A stretch of DNA of 64,000 nt from assembly GCA_001698425.1 (NCBI GenBank), contig MBRE01000065.1, positions 3,248 to 67,247 of the forward strand. Direction: 5' to 3'. Positions within the stretch are counted from its first letter, which is position 1, and the number at the start of each line of letters is the position of its first letter. The notes under the pieces are model-generated. The model did no database searches and was not told the origin of the DNA. It saw only the letters and a list, made by a program, of their open reading frames with translations. Position numbers and translations under genes: made by a program. Of the stretch, positions 1-9,209 are shown piece by piece. Origin of the DNA: Oscillatoriales cyanobacterium USR001 (GTDB taxonomy: Bacteria; Cyanobacteriota; Cyanobacteriia; Cyanobacteriales; Microcoleaceae).

Positions 1-42
1 CCCCTACCCAAACTGTGGCAAAATTTTTGAGAATTGGTATTA
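1..42. repeat. Right end of a MITE-like dispersed element (partial copy)
   Basis: The first 42 bases match the right end of the element found complete at 12584-12711 and 32446-32573. They carry the CCCCTACCCAAACTGTGGCA block and end in TTGGTATT, the terminal motif. The left part of the element lies outside the window. Confidence 0.7.
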
Positions 43-65
43 GAAAGGGGGCTTTTCTGGTTCCT

Positions 66-80
66 CCCCTTTGCAAGGGG
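66..80. repeat. Short C/G-rich inverted repeat
   Basis: CCCCTT and AAGGGG arms flank a very short loop, followed by G-runs. It lies 3' of the minus-strand ferritin-like gene and could help end its transcript, but there is no clear T-run. It may simply be a dispersed repeat. Confidence 0.3.
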
Positions 81-120
81 GGGCTAGGGGGGGGGCGTTG
101 TCCCTACTTTTTCTACGGAG

Positions 121-999
121 TTATTGCTTATTTTCTAAGCCTTTTATGCCATTAAGAAACATTGGCACAAACTTCTCCATAAATGCCTGGGGATCTCGAT
201 TCCAAGCTTTTTGAGCTACATTAACTCGCGTCATTTGTAACTCTGGTGCTAACAAAGTTTGGGGTAAACGTTCCATTAGATATTGAGGGCGTTCCCACAA
301 AGGCATTGTATTAGCAATATCTACTAATTTGGTAACGCGGCGAAGTTCCGCGCCTAGCATGATATCCATTCCCGATTCATAAGCCGCCTGTTCGATCGCG
401 ACATATTTGTATTTTGCCTGTTCCACTTTCTCACGATGTACCGCACTTTGAGCGGCAATTTGAGCTAACCACCGATTTCCCCAGCGGACGTGACCGGCTT
501 CTTCAGGAAAAATCTTTTCGATGGTTTCGCGGATTTTGATGTTTTCTGGGGTTTGAGGAGCTTGTTTGAGTGCGTAAATATGGGCTGAAAAGTATTCGCA
601 ACCGCGCTTTTCAGTGACATTAATCGCCGCGATCGCAGAAATTACAAAATCATCGCGATTTTTATTGGGATCGATCGGCTGAAGCAGCCTTTCAAACTCC
701 TCAATATACAATACTCCCGGCGGCGTACCCACAGAAGCACCTAAATCTACGAGCAAGTCTGTGAGCCATAGGGCGTGGCGGGCCTCATCCGCAATGTGGC
801 GGGAAAGATCGCGCACCAGTTCGGTTGGTTCACCGTCGAGTAGTTCAATTAAATCCGTGAGATCCTTGCAACTGCGTTGTTCGTTGTAACGGTAGCGGTT
901 GAGGGTGATCAGATGAATTTCGCGATCGCGCACGACATTCGCCAAAATTTCCCGCGCACCCATCACATTGCCAAATTTCCGAGGATATGCAACTGTCAT
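121..999 (-). CDS. Ferritin-like diiron-domain protein
   Basis: This is a 292-residue soluble, mostly helical protein. Candidate metal ligands stand at the spacing expected of a ferritin-like four-helix bundle: E40, E72-x-x-H75 (in DEARH), E130 or E135, and E167-x-x-H170 (in EEAGH). Paired ExxH motifs on separate helices are the signature of non-haem diiron carboxylate proteins, which bind iron or carry out oxygen chemistry. The substrate cannot be read from the sequence. The start ATG at 999 gives the N-terminus MTVAYPRKFG. The gene stands alone, with the CRR6 gene upstream in the same orientation about 80 bp away. The fold is fairly sure; the reaction is unknown. Confidence 0.75.
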   Translation of the reverse strand: MTVAYPRKFGNVMGAREILANVVRDREIHLITLNRYRYNEQRSCKDLTDLIELLDGEPTELVRDLSRHIADEARHALWLTDLLVDLGASVGTPPGVLYIEEFERLLQPIDPNKNRDDFVISAIAAINVTEKRGCEYFSAHIYALKQAPQTPENIKIRETIEKIFPEEAGHVRWGNRWLAQIAAQSAVHREKVEQAKYKYVAIEQAAYESGMDIMLGAELRRVTKLVDIANTMPLWERPQYLMERLPQTLLAPELQMTRVNVAQKAWNRDPQAFMEKFVPMFLNGIKGLENKQ

Positions 1000-1081
1000 T
1001 AGTTTTATGTTGTTTTGTAAATATACCTCTCAAATTGTAACGCAATCTGAAGCATTAAATCAAATAATACAAATCAATATT

Positions 1082-1567
1082 TTATCTATTAGGTAAAATC
1101 ACGTCAAAAAAAGCATCATCCAACTCATAACCCAACATCTGCGACATCGAGATTAATTTTGATTTTCCCACAATTCCCTGCTGACTTAACCAATCTGTTA
1201 ATACAAAAATCTTGTTCATCAAAAATATCTCTAAAGCTTCTGGATTATACTGTACTCCTTCCGCTTTATGAAACTGATGTGGCACTAACATTGCCGTATA
1301 TCTAGCCAATTCTCCCGCTTGCCAATCTAACACAAATGGCAACCAAGGATAACAAGCATCCAAACGAATAAACCAGAGTCTTACTTCGGGAATTTCTGAT
1401 AATTCTCGCGGATCTTGGGGATCGCGGGGATAGTCGATTTCAAATTTTAACTGTGGTTTTCCAGATGCGATCGCGCCCGACTCGATCATTTTTTCAATTA
1501 CTATTTTGACCGGTGAAATATCCAAATTATCGATGCACTGAGAATTTAACGAAATTACAATACTCAT
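1082..1567 (-). CDS. CRR6-family (DUF1817) NdhI maturation factor
   Basis: The product resembles the cyanobacterial and plastid CRR6 family, which helps mature the NdhI subunit and assemble the peripheral arm of the photosynthetic NDH-1 complex. Recognition rests on family-typical blocks: FEIDYPRDPQDPRELSEIPE, then RLWFIRLDACYPWLPF, DWQAGELARYTAMLVPHQFH, and a C-terminal QMLGYELDDAFFD. Length is about 161 residues, normal for the family. The frame opens at a TTG at 1582, but the ATG at 1567 has GAGGAAA just upstream and gives MSIVISLNSQ, so it is preferred. Soluble and stroma-side by family knowledge. Confidence 0.82.
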   Translation of the reverse strand: MSIVISLNSQCIDNLDISPVKIVIEKMIESGAIASGKPQLKFEIDYPRDPQDPRELSEIPEVRLWFIRLDACYPWLPFVLDWQAGELARYTAMLVPHQFHKAEGVQYNPEALEIFLMNKIFVLTDWLSQQGIVGKSKLISMSQMLGYELDDAFFDVILPNR

Positions 1568-1679
1568 CAAGTGTTTCCTCAAGTTATTATCAGCTAAAGC
1601 AGTTACATTTATGCTTCAAACATTATACTAAATTTTCCCCTTTTAATGGGTCGTTGCACGTATCCAGATCCCCCTAAAT

Positions 1680-1836
1680 CCCCCTTAAAAAGGGGGACTT
1701 TGAATTTTTGCTCCCCTTAAAAAGGGGGACTTTGAATTTTTGCTCCCCTTAAAAAGGGGGGCTTTGAATTTTTGCTCCCCCTTAAAAAGGGGGACTTTGA
1801 ATTTTTGCTCCCCCTTAAAAAGGGGGCTGGGGGGAT
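1680..1836. repeat. Tandem array of 32-33 bp units with internal palindrome
   Basis: About four and a half direct copies of a 32-33 bp unit fill most of the 300 bp gap between the CRR6 gene and the giant RTX gene. Each unit carries the palindrome CCCCTTAAAAAGGGG followed by ACTTTGAATTTTTGCT. Units differ by one or two bases, mainly in C-run length. There are no variable spacers, so it is not a CRISPR array. On either strand it could fold into serial hairpins at the 3' end of the minus-strand RTX gene. Confidence 0.85.
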
Positions 1837-1883
1837 CGCATTCTATGCAGCCTCATAAAAAATTGGGATAAGTCCTATCGATC

Positions 1884-4800
1884 TTACCCAAGGCTAACAA
1901 AATCACTAGCTACCAGTGAATTTGCATCCACCCCAATTAAAGATGCCAAAACTTCGCCACTGCTGCGTAACTTAATCAGCGCATTGCGATTATCTTGGAC
2001 AAAATCAAGAGATTCAAAGGTAATTTGTGACGACAATCCTAAAAAGTCTTGACCCTTAGAAAAGTCAGTAATTACATCAGTTCCCTGATTTGTTAAGATG
2101 AAATAATCGCGACCTAAACCTCCTGTCAGAGAATCATTACCGCGATCGCCAAATAAGATATCATCGCCATCGCCACCCAAGATACTATCAGCACCTTGAC
2201 CACCATAAATGATATCATTACCTGCGCCACCTTCTAAAGAATCTTCGCCGCGATTTCCAAAAAGGAAATCATCTCGATCGCCACCAAAAATACTATCATT
2301 TCCCAGATCCCCAAAGATCAAATCGCGGCCGTCGTTACCTAATAATGAATCCTCATTTTTGCCACCATACATCGTATCATCGCCAAATCCACCTTCTACA
2401 GTATCGCGATCGCGGCCACCATGCAACCAATCATTACCTCCCAATCCTTGCAAAGAATCATTACCACTGCGCCCCAAGAAAATATCATCATTTTCAGTAC
2501 CAATCATCGTGTCATTTTCATCGCTACCTTTCTCAAGACGAGTAGAATTACTAATTAATTCAATATCACCTTTCACAACAGGTATAGCAAGAAATCCAAC
2601 GGAACCAGAAGAAGTTGGATTTGGCAAAGAATCTGACGAAGGAATATTGAAAAACCCAAAGTTATTTTGAGCTAATTGAATCTGTCGATTTAAAGCCGGC
2701 CCCATATTTTCAGCTAACAACTCTTCGATCGTCTTAGTACCAGCAGCTACAGCCTTAAGATCGTTACTGGTTTTACCCAGCGCCACCTTTTGCACGCCAG
2801 CAATTTGTTTGTCAACATTATTGGGAGGAGTTGAAGCCAAAGTTTGGTCAGTAGCCTGATTAGCTGCTGCCATTACTAATGCTACATCAGCAACAATTGC
2901 TTGAATTCGTGCCAAATCAAAATTCGGTTCTTGTTGCTTCAAATTCGTAGCTGCATCCACAATAATAGTCTGCAACTGTCCGGCCGCACTTAAATCCAAA
3001 AATCCGGCATTTTGCATTGAAGAATTAACCGCTTTAACCACAGAATTAACAATTGAAACATTAGATGATGTGGCAATTCCTCCAATCAAAGCCGCCGTTT
3101 GGGTAATCACGTTTTGTACCTTCACCATTGCGGACAAAACATCAGTCCCACCGGGTTGATTTCTGTTACTTGTATCAATGGGATCTACTGCCAATAAATC
3201 AATATTGGATTCCAATCTTAGAGCCGATTTAACGCGATCTTGTGCTTCATCCGAAGTTAATCCCCCATCAACTAAATCTGTGACTAAAGTAGTTAAAAGT
3301 GTCACCGTCGTTGCATCAGGAGTAGCAGTCAAAGGCGTTGCCAAGGGTAAATTAGTCGCAGTATCGACACCACCAGTAACTACAATTCGCCCTTCCTGCG
3401 GGTCAACTTGACCGTTATTATTGGTATCGATATCTTCCACAGAAATATCGAGGGCATAAGTACCGTCAGAGTTGGTAGTTGTGGAGGGTTCATCAGCATC
3501 TAAGATACTGTTTTTATTCTTGTCAAAAAAGACAGTTGCCCCGGAAATATAACCGTCGATGACGATGCCGCCGCAAATAACACTTAAGGCAAAAGAATCG
3601 GAAGCATTGGCATTTGAGGTATCGGTTGCTGTCACCTTGACTGACACAAAACCCGATTGACTACCGCTGGTGCTAAAAGCGCGAGTTGTGGGATTAAATT
3701 TCAGAAAACTTGGTAATGGACTCCCATTATATTGCGTGGCTGAATAAGTAAGAGTATCGCCAATATCTGGATCGACAAAAGTATCAGAATCCAAAATTAA
3801 CTGAGTATTGCTGTTAATTAAGTTGCGCCGTTGTTGGCGGATGGGAGTGTTGAGAATTGGTGGGTCATTAACATTTTGAACTGTTAAATTAAACAGGCTA
3901 TTACTGGCTGCACCTCCGGTATCTTCGGCTTGCAATTTCACGCTGAGATTGCCAACATCTTTGTTACGAGGTGTGCCTTCAAAAGTGCGGTTAATTGGGT
4001 CGAATTTCAGCCAAGCAGGTAAGCTTGAGCCATTAGCGAGACTGGCTTTGTACACCAGATCCTCTGGCAAATCGTTGTCATCAGTGAAGATTCCATCTAA
4101 TACTTTGAAACTGAATTTTTGGTCTTCAGTTGCTGTTTGGTTAGCGATCGAACCTGCGACTGGTGGAGCATTGGTTTCCACTACTTTTAATGGGAAAGTA
4201 GTATTAACAGTAGCGCCAGTATTGTCTTTAGCTTGAATCTCAACTGAAAAAATACCAGTTTGAGTGGGAGTGCCGCTAAAAATCCCAGTTGTGGAGTTAA
4301 AATTCAGCCAGCTAGGAGTGGTGGCAGAGTAGGTGAGACTGTCACCAATATCGGGATCGGTGAAGGTTTTTTCTGGTAATTGGAAGTTGAAAGCGGTATT
4401 ATTTACCGCTGTCTTTTTAGGAATTTGCTTGCTAACTATTGGCGGATCGTTGACAGGATTGACATTAATATTGAAGGTGTTTTTCAGGTTGCCTTTGTCG
4501 TTGACAAAGATATCAGATTGATAACTGAAATAACCCTGATTTTGCCCCCAACTTGTACGGTTAAAAGCTACGCTTTCACCACCAACAGAAATTGATGGAG
4601 AGTAAGACGAACCAAAACCGCTACCAACACCGGTATCTCGTTGAGTAGTCTTGCCAGTTTGTCGATCGTAAACAAAGACATTTTGAGTGTAATAGTAACC
4701 GCTTGGTTGAGGGTTGTAGGCAGTGTAAGCAACGTAACGACCATCAGGAGAAATGCTAGAACCCCAAGCGTTATTAGTGCCAGGAATGGGGGTACTTTGT

Positions 4801-7800
4801 TTGGTTTCTTGGTCGTAGATGTAAAGTTGATTACCGTTGAAACCGTAGGCACTAAAAGCAGTATAACGGCCGTCAGCAGAGATGGAAGGTGCGTAACACC
4901 AAAGATTACCGGGGGCGGGAATGCGTGTAGTTTTTCCCTCTTCGCGATCGCGAATAAAGATATCGTTACTATTGTTAGTATCCCCTGGTACTAAATTACT
5001 AGCAAATGAGGCGAAAGCGACATAACGACCGTTAGCCGAAATAGATGGTAAGAAAGACCAAGAATTAGCCTCTTCTTCCTCGGAATTAACTGAGACACGC
5101 TCTACTTTTTCGCCTTTGATGTCGCGGACAAAAACATCGTAGTTGTTATTCGTATCGCCATCGACTAAGTTACCAGCGTAAGAAGAAAATGCTACGAAAT
5201 TGCCATCAGCAGAAACAGAATTACCCCAACTCCAGTTATTAGCTAAATTACCCGCAGCATTAACGGAAACATTAACGCGATTACCGCTATTTACATCTCC
5301 TAAAAAGATTTGCGGTATAAAGTTGCCAAAGTTGCCATTATAGGCACTAAAAGCTACCTGACTACCATCGAGGGAAAGATTCGGATTGCCGTAAGCACTG
5401 CTGAAATTAACAATGTTACTGCTATCGAGATTGTTAACAGAAACACCGTTAAAATAGCCATTTTCAACGTTGTAGCTAAAGGAAGAGAAAGCAACTTGTT
5501 CGCCGCTACCGGAAATTGATGGACTGTAGGAGTAAGAGCCGGGTTGGGAAACTTTAACAGTGGTAGGATTTCCCGTGCCGTCACTAGCAGAAAATGTGAA
5601 ACTATCGTTAATAGTTTCGCTGCCGTCGTGAGTGTAGCTAAGTCGATTATTGTTAACATCATCTTGGGTGAAATTACCACCAAGATTTAGTTCATTCCCG
5701 TTGAGTTTTAGATTGCCATTATTAGGCAATGAAAGCAATGTATAAGTAACGGCAGATTGACTGGCAGTTTTGAGTAAATTGCTAGTAATTGTCAAGCTTT
5801 CGCCTTCATTTACTGTCCCGTCTTGATTCGTAACTGAATTGATAGTTACGGGAACGCTACCATTAATCGTACTGCTAGGAGTGGGAACTGTGCTGCCGCC
5901 AATTTCGTAAAGGAAAATGTCATCGTTGTCAATGCTACTATTCGTAAATACGACATATTTTCCATCACCAGAAATTGAGAAAGATAGGGGCGCACCCGTA
6001 GCATTGCTACTACCAAGTGGTAAGAGTGTGGTAGTGCTACTGAGGGTATCTCGTAAGAAAATATCGGCTTGATTGTTGTTGTCTCCGGCAACTAAATTAT
6101 TAGCGGCAGATTTGAAGACAATATAACGCCCGTCATTAGAAATTGAGGGATTTTCTGAGGCATTATTTCCTAAAGTTCCTCCTGTAGAAATGGAAATCAG
6201 CCGCGTTGTACTGTTGCTAGTATCGCGCAAGAAAATATCTTGCTGGCCGTTATTATCTCCTGGTACTAAATTGGAAGATTCAGAACCAAAGACGATATAA
6301 CGCCCATCACTAGACATAGAAAATGCTCTTGCAGCGGCATTTCCGGGTGTTGTATTTCCTGTTGCTACTGAAACGAGACTTGTAACGCTATTGAGGATAT
6401 CTCGGAAGAAAATGTCTTGTTCATTATTGTTATCTCCCGGCACTAAGTTATTAGCTTTTGACAAGAATGCAGCATATTGACCATTGGCGGAAATTGCCGG
6501 GGAAAAAGAGGCGTTATTACCCTGATTGTTGTCAGCAGCTAAGGAGACAATTTTTGTGGTATTATTGAGGGTATCGCGCAGGAAAATATCAATTTGATTG
6601 TTGTTATCTCCCGCGACTAAGTTATTAGCATTTGAACCAAAGATCACGTAACGCCCGTTACCTGCAACGACGGGAGAAAAGGAGAAGCTACTTGCGGTTG
6701 TTCCTCCTAATCCTGTGGAAATTAGAGTAGTTTTGTTGTTTAAACTATTCCGCAGGAAAATATCGGGGATGGTGTTGTTATCTTGGGGGATAATATTGTT
6801 TGCGGCTGAAACAAAGGCTATATTTTGCCCATCTTCAGAGATTGAAGAATCCCAAGAAATGCCGCTGGCGACATTGCTATTTGTGACAGAAATTAGAGTG
6901 GTTGTGCCGTTAACTGTGTCGCGCAAATAGATGTCTGGCTCGTTATTTGTGTCGCCGTTTGTGAGGTTATTCGCATCAGAGGAGAAGGTGACATAACGAC
7001 CATTGCTGGAAATATCTGGGTTGAAAGATCGATCGTTACCTAATCCATTGTTGGCGCTGATTGAGATTCGTTTAATATTGGAAATTCCAGAACTATCTGT
7101 GGCGCTGAAACTAAAACTATCGCTGTTGGTGAGACTACCGTTGTGCAGATAGGAAAGTTTGTTGTTATTGATGTCGTCTTGGGTGAAGGTTTCACCGAGG
7201 GTGATTGCTTCGCCATCTAATTGTACAGTACCGTTTAGTGGTAGGGCAGTTAAGGTATAAACAATTTGGTCGTTTGTACTTTCAGCATCGGTGATTTTGA
7301 GGATGCTATTGGTAATTGTGAAATTAACACCTCTTTCTAGGGAAAAACCGTCGTTAATTGCGAGAATGGGAGCAGCGAGAGTATGGTTATAGGATGCGAT
7401 CGCGGCTTCTGCAAAAATTATTGGTGTAGTTATTTCACCAACACTAAAATCAAGATTCCAGCTTTTCCCTTTGCCTAAAGCTTCGGTAGCGGCGGCGATA
7501 TTTGCACCGGTTAATTCACTCAGTTTGTTGATGAAAGCTTTGCCAGTTAAATCTGCGGCAACGCTGCATCCATAAATCAGGATTTCTGTGGGAAAAAGGC
7601 GATTTTGTGTGATTTTTTTTGACCAGTTTTGCAGAGATTTATGGTAAGCTAGGATGTTATCTAGGCTAAGGTTGATGTTACCTAATTGTAGATTTCCTGG
7701 TTGACCATGACAAACTATGTGAATGCTAGTTACTTCGCTGCGATCGCGTAGTATTTTACTGATTTGTTCAACTCCATCAGCTTCTGGATGGAGAATAAAA

Positions 7801-7970
7801 ACCTCGGTTTCTAACTTAATTCCAGCGATTAAGCAATTTTTATCTGCGACGGTGGAATCTATGAAAATAATGCTTGATGTTGCGCGATCGCTCTTTTGGG
7901 ATAAGCTTTGTGAAGGCACTGTAAAACTTTCCCAAACATGGCTAAATTTAGCAGGTGGAAATGATATCAT
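1884..7970 (-). CDS. Giant DUF4347 / PD40-repeat / Ig-like / RTX calcium-binding surface protein
   Basis: A protein of about 2030 residues with modular architecture. Residues ~40-205 form a DUF4347 domain (VCHGQPG and IYGCSVA motifs), often seen at the N-terminus of very large cyanobacterial secreted proteins. Two cadherin/CSPG-like segments (NNNKLSYLHNGS and NNNRLSYTHDGS) alternate with about 15 PD40/TolB-like repeats of the form SADGRYVAFxS-N-LVxGDTNN-DIFxRD. Then come three putative Ig-like (He_PIG) repeats with DPDIGDxLTYSA, an EF-hand-like segment (DKNKNSILDADEP, DTNNNGQVDPQEG), and RTX nonapeptides GGxGxDxxx near residues 1860-1990. There is no classical signal peptide; RTX proteins usually leave by type I secretion. 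The frame opens at TTG 7994, but the ATG at 7970 is a better start. Adhesion or surface-layer function is inference. Confidence 0.8.
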   Translation of the reverse strand: MISFPPAKFSHVWESFTVPSQSLSQKSDRATSSIIFIDSTVADKNCLIAGIKLETEVFILHPEADGVEQISKILRDRSEVTSIHIVCHGQPGNLQLGNINLSLDNILAYHKSLQNWSKKITQNRLFPTEILIYGCSVAADLTGKAFINKLSELTGANIAAATEALGKGKSWNLDFSVGEITTPIIFAEAAIASYNHTLAAPILAINDGFSLERGVNFTITNSILKITDAESTNDQIVYTLTALPLNGTVQLDGEAITLGETFTQDDINNNKLSYLHNGSLTNSDSFSFSATDSSGISNIKRISISANNGLGNDRSFNPDISSNGRYVTFSSDANNLTNGDTNNEPDIYLRDTVNGTTTLISVTNSNVASGISWDSSISEDGQNIAFVSAANNIIPQDNNTIPDIFLRNSLNNKTTLISTGLGGTTASSFSFSPVVAGNGRYVIFGSNANNLVAGDNNNQIDIFLRDTLNNTTKIVSLAADNNQGNNASFSPAISANGQYAAFLSKANNLVPGDNNNEQDIFFRDILNSVTSLVSVATGNTTPGNAAARAFSMSSDGRYIVFGSESSNLVPGDNNGQQDIFLRDTSNSTTRLISISTGGTLGNNASENPSISNDGRYIVFKSAANNLVAGDNNNQADIFLRDTLSSTTTLLPLGSSNATGAPLSFSISGDGKYVVFTNSSIDNDDIFLYEIGGSTVPTPSSTINGSVPVTINSVTNQDGTVNEGESLTITSNLLKTASQSAVTYTLLSLPNNGNLKLNGNELNLGGNFTQDDVNNNRLSYTHDGSETINDSFTFSASDGTGNPTTVKVSQPGSYSYSPSISGSGEQVAFSSFSYNVENGYFNGVSVNNLDSSNIVNFSSAYGNPNLSLDGSQVAFSAYNGNFGNFIPQIFLGDVNSGNRVNVSVNAAGNLANNWSWGNSVSADGNFVAFSSYAGNLVDGDTNNNYDVFVRDIKGEKVERVSVNSEEEEANSWSFLPSISANGRYVAFASFASNLVPGDTNNSNDIFIRDREEGKTTRIPAPGNLWCYAPSISADGRYTAFSAYGFNGNQLYIYDQETKQSTPIPGTNNAWGSSISPDGRYVAYTAYNPQPSGYYYTQNVFVYDRQTGKTTQRDTGVGSGFGSSYSPSISVGGESVAFNRTSWGQNQGYFSYQSDIFVNDKGNLKNTFNINVNPVNDPPIVSKQIPKKTAVNNTAFNFQLPEKTFTDPDIGDSLTYSATTPSWLNFNSTTGIFSGTPTQTGIFSVEIQAKDNTGATVNTTFPLKVVETNAPPVAGSIANQTATEDQKFSFKVLDGIFTDDNDLPEDLVYKASLANGSSLPAWLKFDPINRTFEGTPRNKDVGNLSVKLQAEDTGGAASNSLFNLTVQNVNDPPILNTPIRQQRRNLINSNTQLILDSDTFVDPDIGDTLTYSATQYNGSPLPSFLKFNPTTRAFSTSGSQSGFVSVKVTATDTSNANASDSFALSVICGGIVIDGYISGATVFFDKNKNSILDADEPSTTTNSDGTYALDISVEDIDTNNNGQVDPQEGRIVVTGGVDTATNLPLATPLTATPDATTVTLLTTLVTDLVDGGLTSDEAQDRVKSALRLESNIDLLAVDPIDTSNRNQPGGTDVLSAMVKVQNVITQTAALIGGIATSSNVSIVNSVVKAVNSSMQNAGFLDLSAAGQLQTIIVDAATNLKQQEPNFDLARIQAIVADVALVMAAANQATDQTLASTPPNNVDKQIAGVQKVALGKTSNDLKAVAAGTKTIEELLAENMGPALNRQIQLAQNNFGFFNIPSSDSLPNPTSSGSVGFLAIPVVKGDIELISNSTRLEKGSDENDTMIGTENDDIFLGRSGNDSLQGLGGNDWLHGGRDRDTVEGGFGDDTMYGGKNEDSLLGNDGRDLIFGDLGNDSIFGGDRDDFLFGNRGEDSLEGGAGNDIIYGGQGADSILGGDGDDILFGDRGNDSLTGGLGRDYFILTNQGTDVITDFSKGQDFLGLSSQITFESLDFVQDNRNALIKLRSSGEVLASLIGVDANSLVASDFVSLG

Positions 7971-8134
7971 AAGTATTTGAACCCTGGGAAACAATATGTT
8001 CGTAGCTTTCCCAGTCCCGACTCAAAACTTTCTCTTCAGGTTCCATATCAGGAAAAATAAATTATTTCTTAACATTTTGTATTATTTCTTAATATTTTAG
8101 ATTTTTTGACTACGAAAATTTTAATATTTTTCTG

Positions 8135-8160
8135 AGGCTTTCCCCCAAAAGAGAAAGCCT
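8135..8160. terminator. Hairpin 3' of the DUF4351 gene
   Basis: Perfect 8 bp stem AGGCTTTC / GAAAGCCT with a short loop. It lies 35 bp past the stop of the minus-strand gene ending at 8196. The T-rich tail is on the plus strand, so it is a weak terminator for the minus gene. Confidence 0.45.
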
Positions 8161-8195
8161 ATTTTTACTCAAAATTATCAGGGAGTTTGTGATAG

Positions 8196-8504
8196 TTAAG
8201 GACTTTGTAACTCGAACCTTGCTAATAGTTCTTCTCGCGATAATTGCACCAGTAAAGGAGTGAATTCTTCTGGTGGCAACGTCAATAATGGATCGATAAT
8301 TGCTGACAATCGATCGTCTAATGAACCAAAGCGGACGCGCAATAAATTTTCGACAATTTGGCGTTTAGCTCGCTGTTCGCCACGCTGTTCGCCGCGCTGT
8401 TCGCCGCGCTGTTCGCCGCGCTGTTCACCCAACTGTTCGCCACGCCGTTCTGCAATTCGTTCCACTTCTGCCAATTTTTCTTGAAAAAGAGGTCGCAAGC
8501 GCAT
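8196..8504 (-). CDS. Candidate intragenic C-terminal product (102 aa) of the DUF4351 gene
   Basis: In-frame internal start: ATG at 8504 with AGGGAG at 8516-8511 and a 6-base spacer. It would yield 102 residues comprising the GEQR repeats and the DUF4351 region without the nuclease-like part. Part of the Shine-Dalgarno is provided by an AGG arginine codon. The layout resembles the intragenic antitoxins reported for E. coli Rpn genes; translation here is inference. Confidence 0.4.
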   Translation of the reverse strand: MRLRPLFQEKLAEVERIAERRGEQLGEQRGEQRGEQRGEQRGEQRAKRQIVENLLRVRFGSLDDRLSAIIDPLLTLPPEEFTPLLVQLSREELLARFELQSP

Positions 8505-9161
8505 AACTAACTCCCTATCTTCTACTGGTAAACTTTGATTAAAACCTAAGTTTTCTTGCAATTGATAAAACAATTCTAGCGCAGTTGCGCGGAATTGACT
8601 ATCCCTTGGCAAATTTTCTAGTTCATCAATTGCCTGTTTTTGTGAATTTCCTCTACCTAAAATTCTTAACGACAAGGTTTCTGGAGTTCTAGGCAATTGG
8701 TGGAGGGCGATAATACCTGTCCTTAAATATTCTGGCATGAAATATACGCCAGATGGCCAATTTTCTCTTAAATTAGCACCGAAACCTGATAACAATTGTA
8801 CCGATGCTGTTGGCGTGAGTATCCACAATTTCGGCAATTCAGATTCGGAGAGATTGCGTGAGTTCCGGTTAGACTCTCTCTGTAATTCTCCTCTGACTTC
8901 TAGCAATTTTAACAGACAATCACAAATTTCTTGGGTGGTTGCTGCATTGCGGAATGGTTCAAAAAGAGCGGTAGTAGTAGCGAGTCTGCCTAATAATCCT
9001 AACATTTCTCCGCCATCAGTAGGCGAAGTTTTTGGTACAAAATAAACATCAATTTGGCGGACTTCACCCGCTACGCGGCGAGCAGCTTGCACTTCTCCTA
9101 GAGGTGATAATAATTCCTCTAAGTAGTCTTTGGCAAATTGATCGTAGATAAAACGAGTCAT
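8196..9161 (-). CDS. Rpn/PD-(D/E)XK-like protein with DUF4351 C-terminus and GEQR repeats
   Basis: A 321-residue protein with three parts. The N-terminal ~220 residues carry conserved acidic positions (E33, D38 in EVRQIDVYF) of the kind seen in cyanobacterial Rpn/PDDEXK-type putative nucleases. Next is a tract of about six tetrapeptides GEQR/GEQL, encoded by a 12 bp DNA repeat. The C-terminus (VRFGSLDDRLSAIIDPLL onward) resembles DUF4351. Such proteins are often mislabelled as flagellar or transposase proteins. An internal ATG at 8504 (codon 220) has GGGAG six bases upstream, so a C-terminal product may be made separately. Nuclease activity is inferred from family resemblance only. Confidence 0.65.
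   Translation of the reverse strand: MTRFIYDQFAKDYLEELLSPLGEVQAARRVAGEVRQIDVYFVPKTSPTDGGEMLGLLGRLATTTALFEPFRNAATTQEICDCLLKLLEVRGELQRESNRNSRNLSESELPKLWILTPTASVQLLSGFGANLRENWPSGVYFMPEYLRTGIIALHQLPRTPETLSLRILGRGNSQKQAIDELENLPRDSQFRATALELFYQLQENLGFNQSLPVEDRELVMRLRPLFQEKLAEVERIAERRGEQLGEQRGEQRGEQRGEQRGEQRAKRQIVENLLRVRFGSLDDRLSAIIDPLLTLPPEEFTPLLVQLSREELLARFELQSP
8371..8444. repeat. 12 bp in-frame tandem repeat in the DUF4351 gene
   Basis: About six copies of a 12 bp unit of the type TTCGCCGCGCTG (plus strand), encoding GEQR on the minus strand. Copy-number change by slippage would keep the reading frame. Confidence 0.85.
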
Positions 9162-9209
9162 TCTGAGATAATTGTAATAATTGAGACTATAATATCACAT
9201 TTTCAGCAA

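Noticed and set aside
1680-1836. CRISPR-like direct repeats
   Set aside because: Units are contiguous, with no variable spacers and no cas genes nearby.
8260-8484. Plus-strand frame rich in CSPR repeats
   Set aside because: Antisense reading of the 12 bp GEQR repeat; no start signal or homologous pattern.
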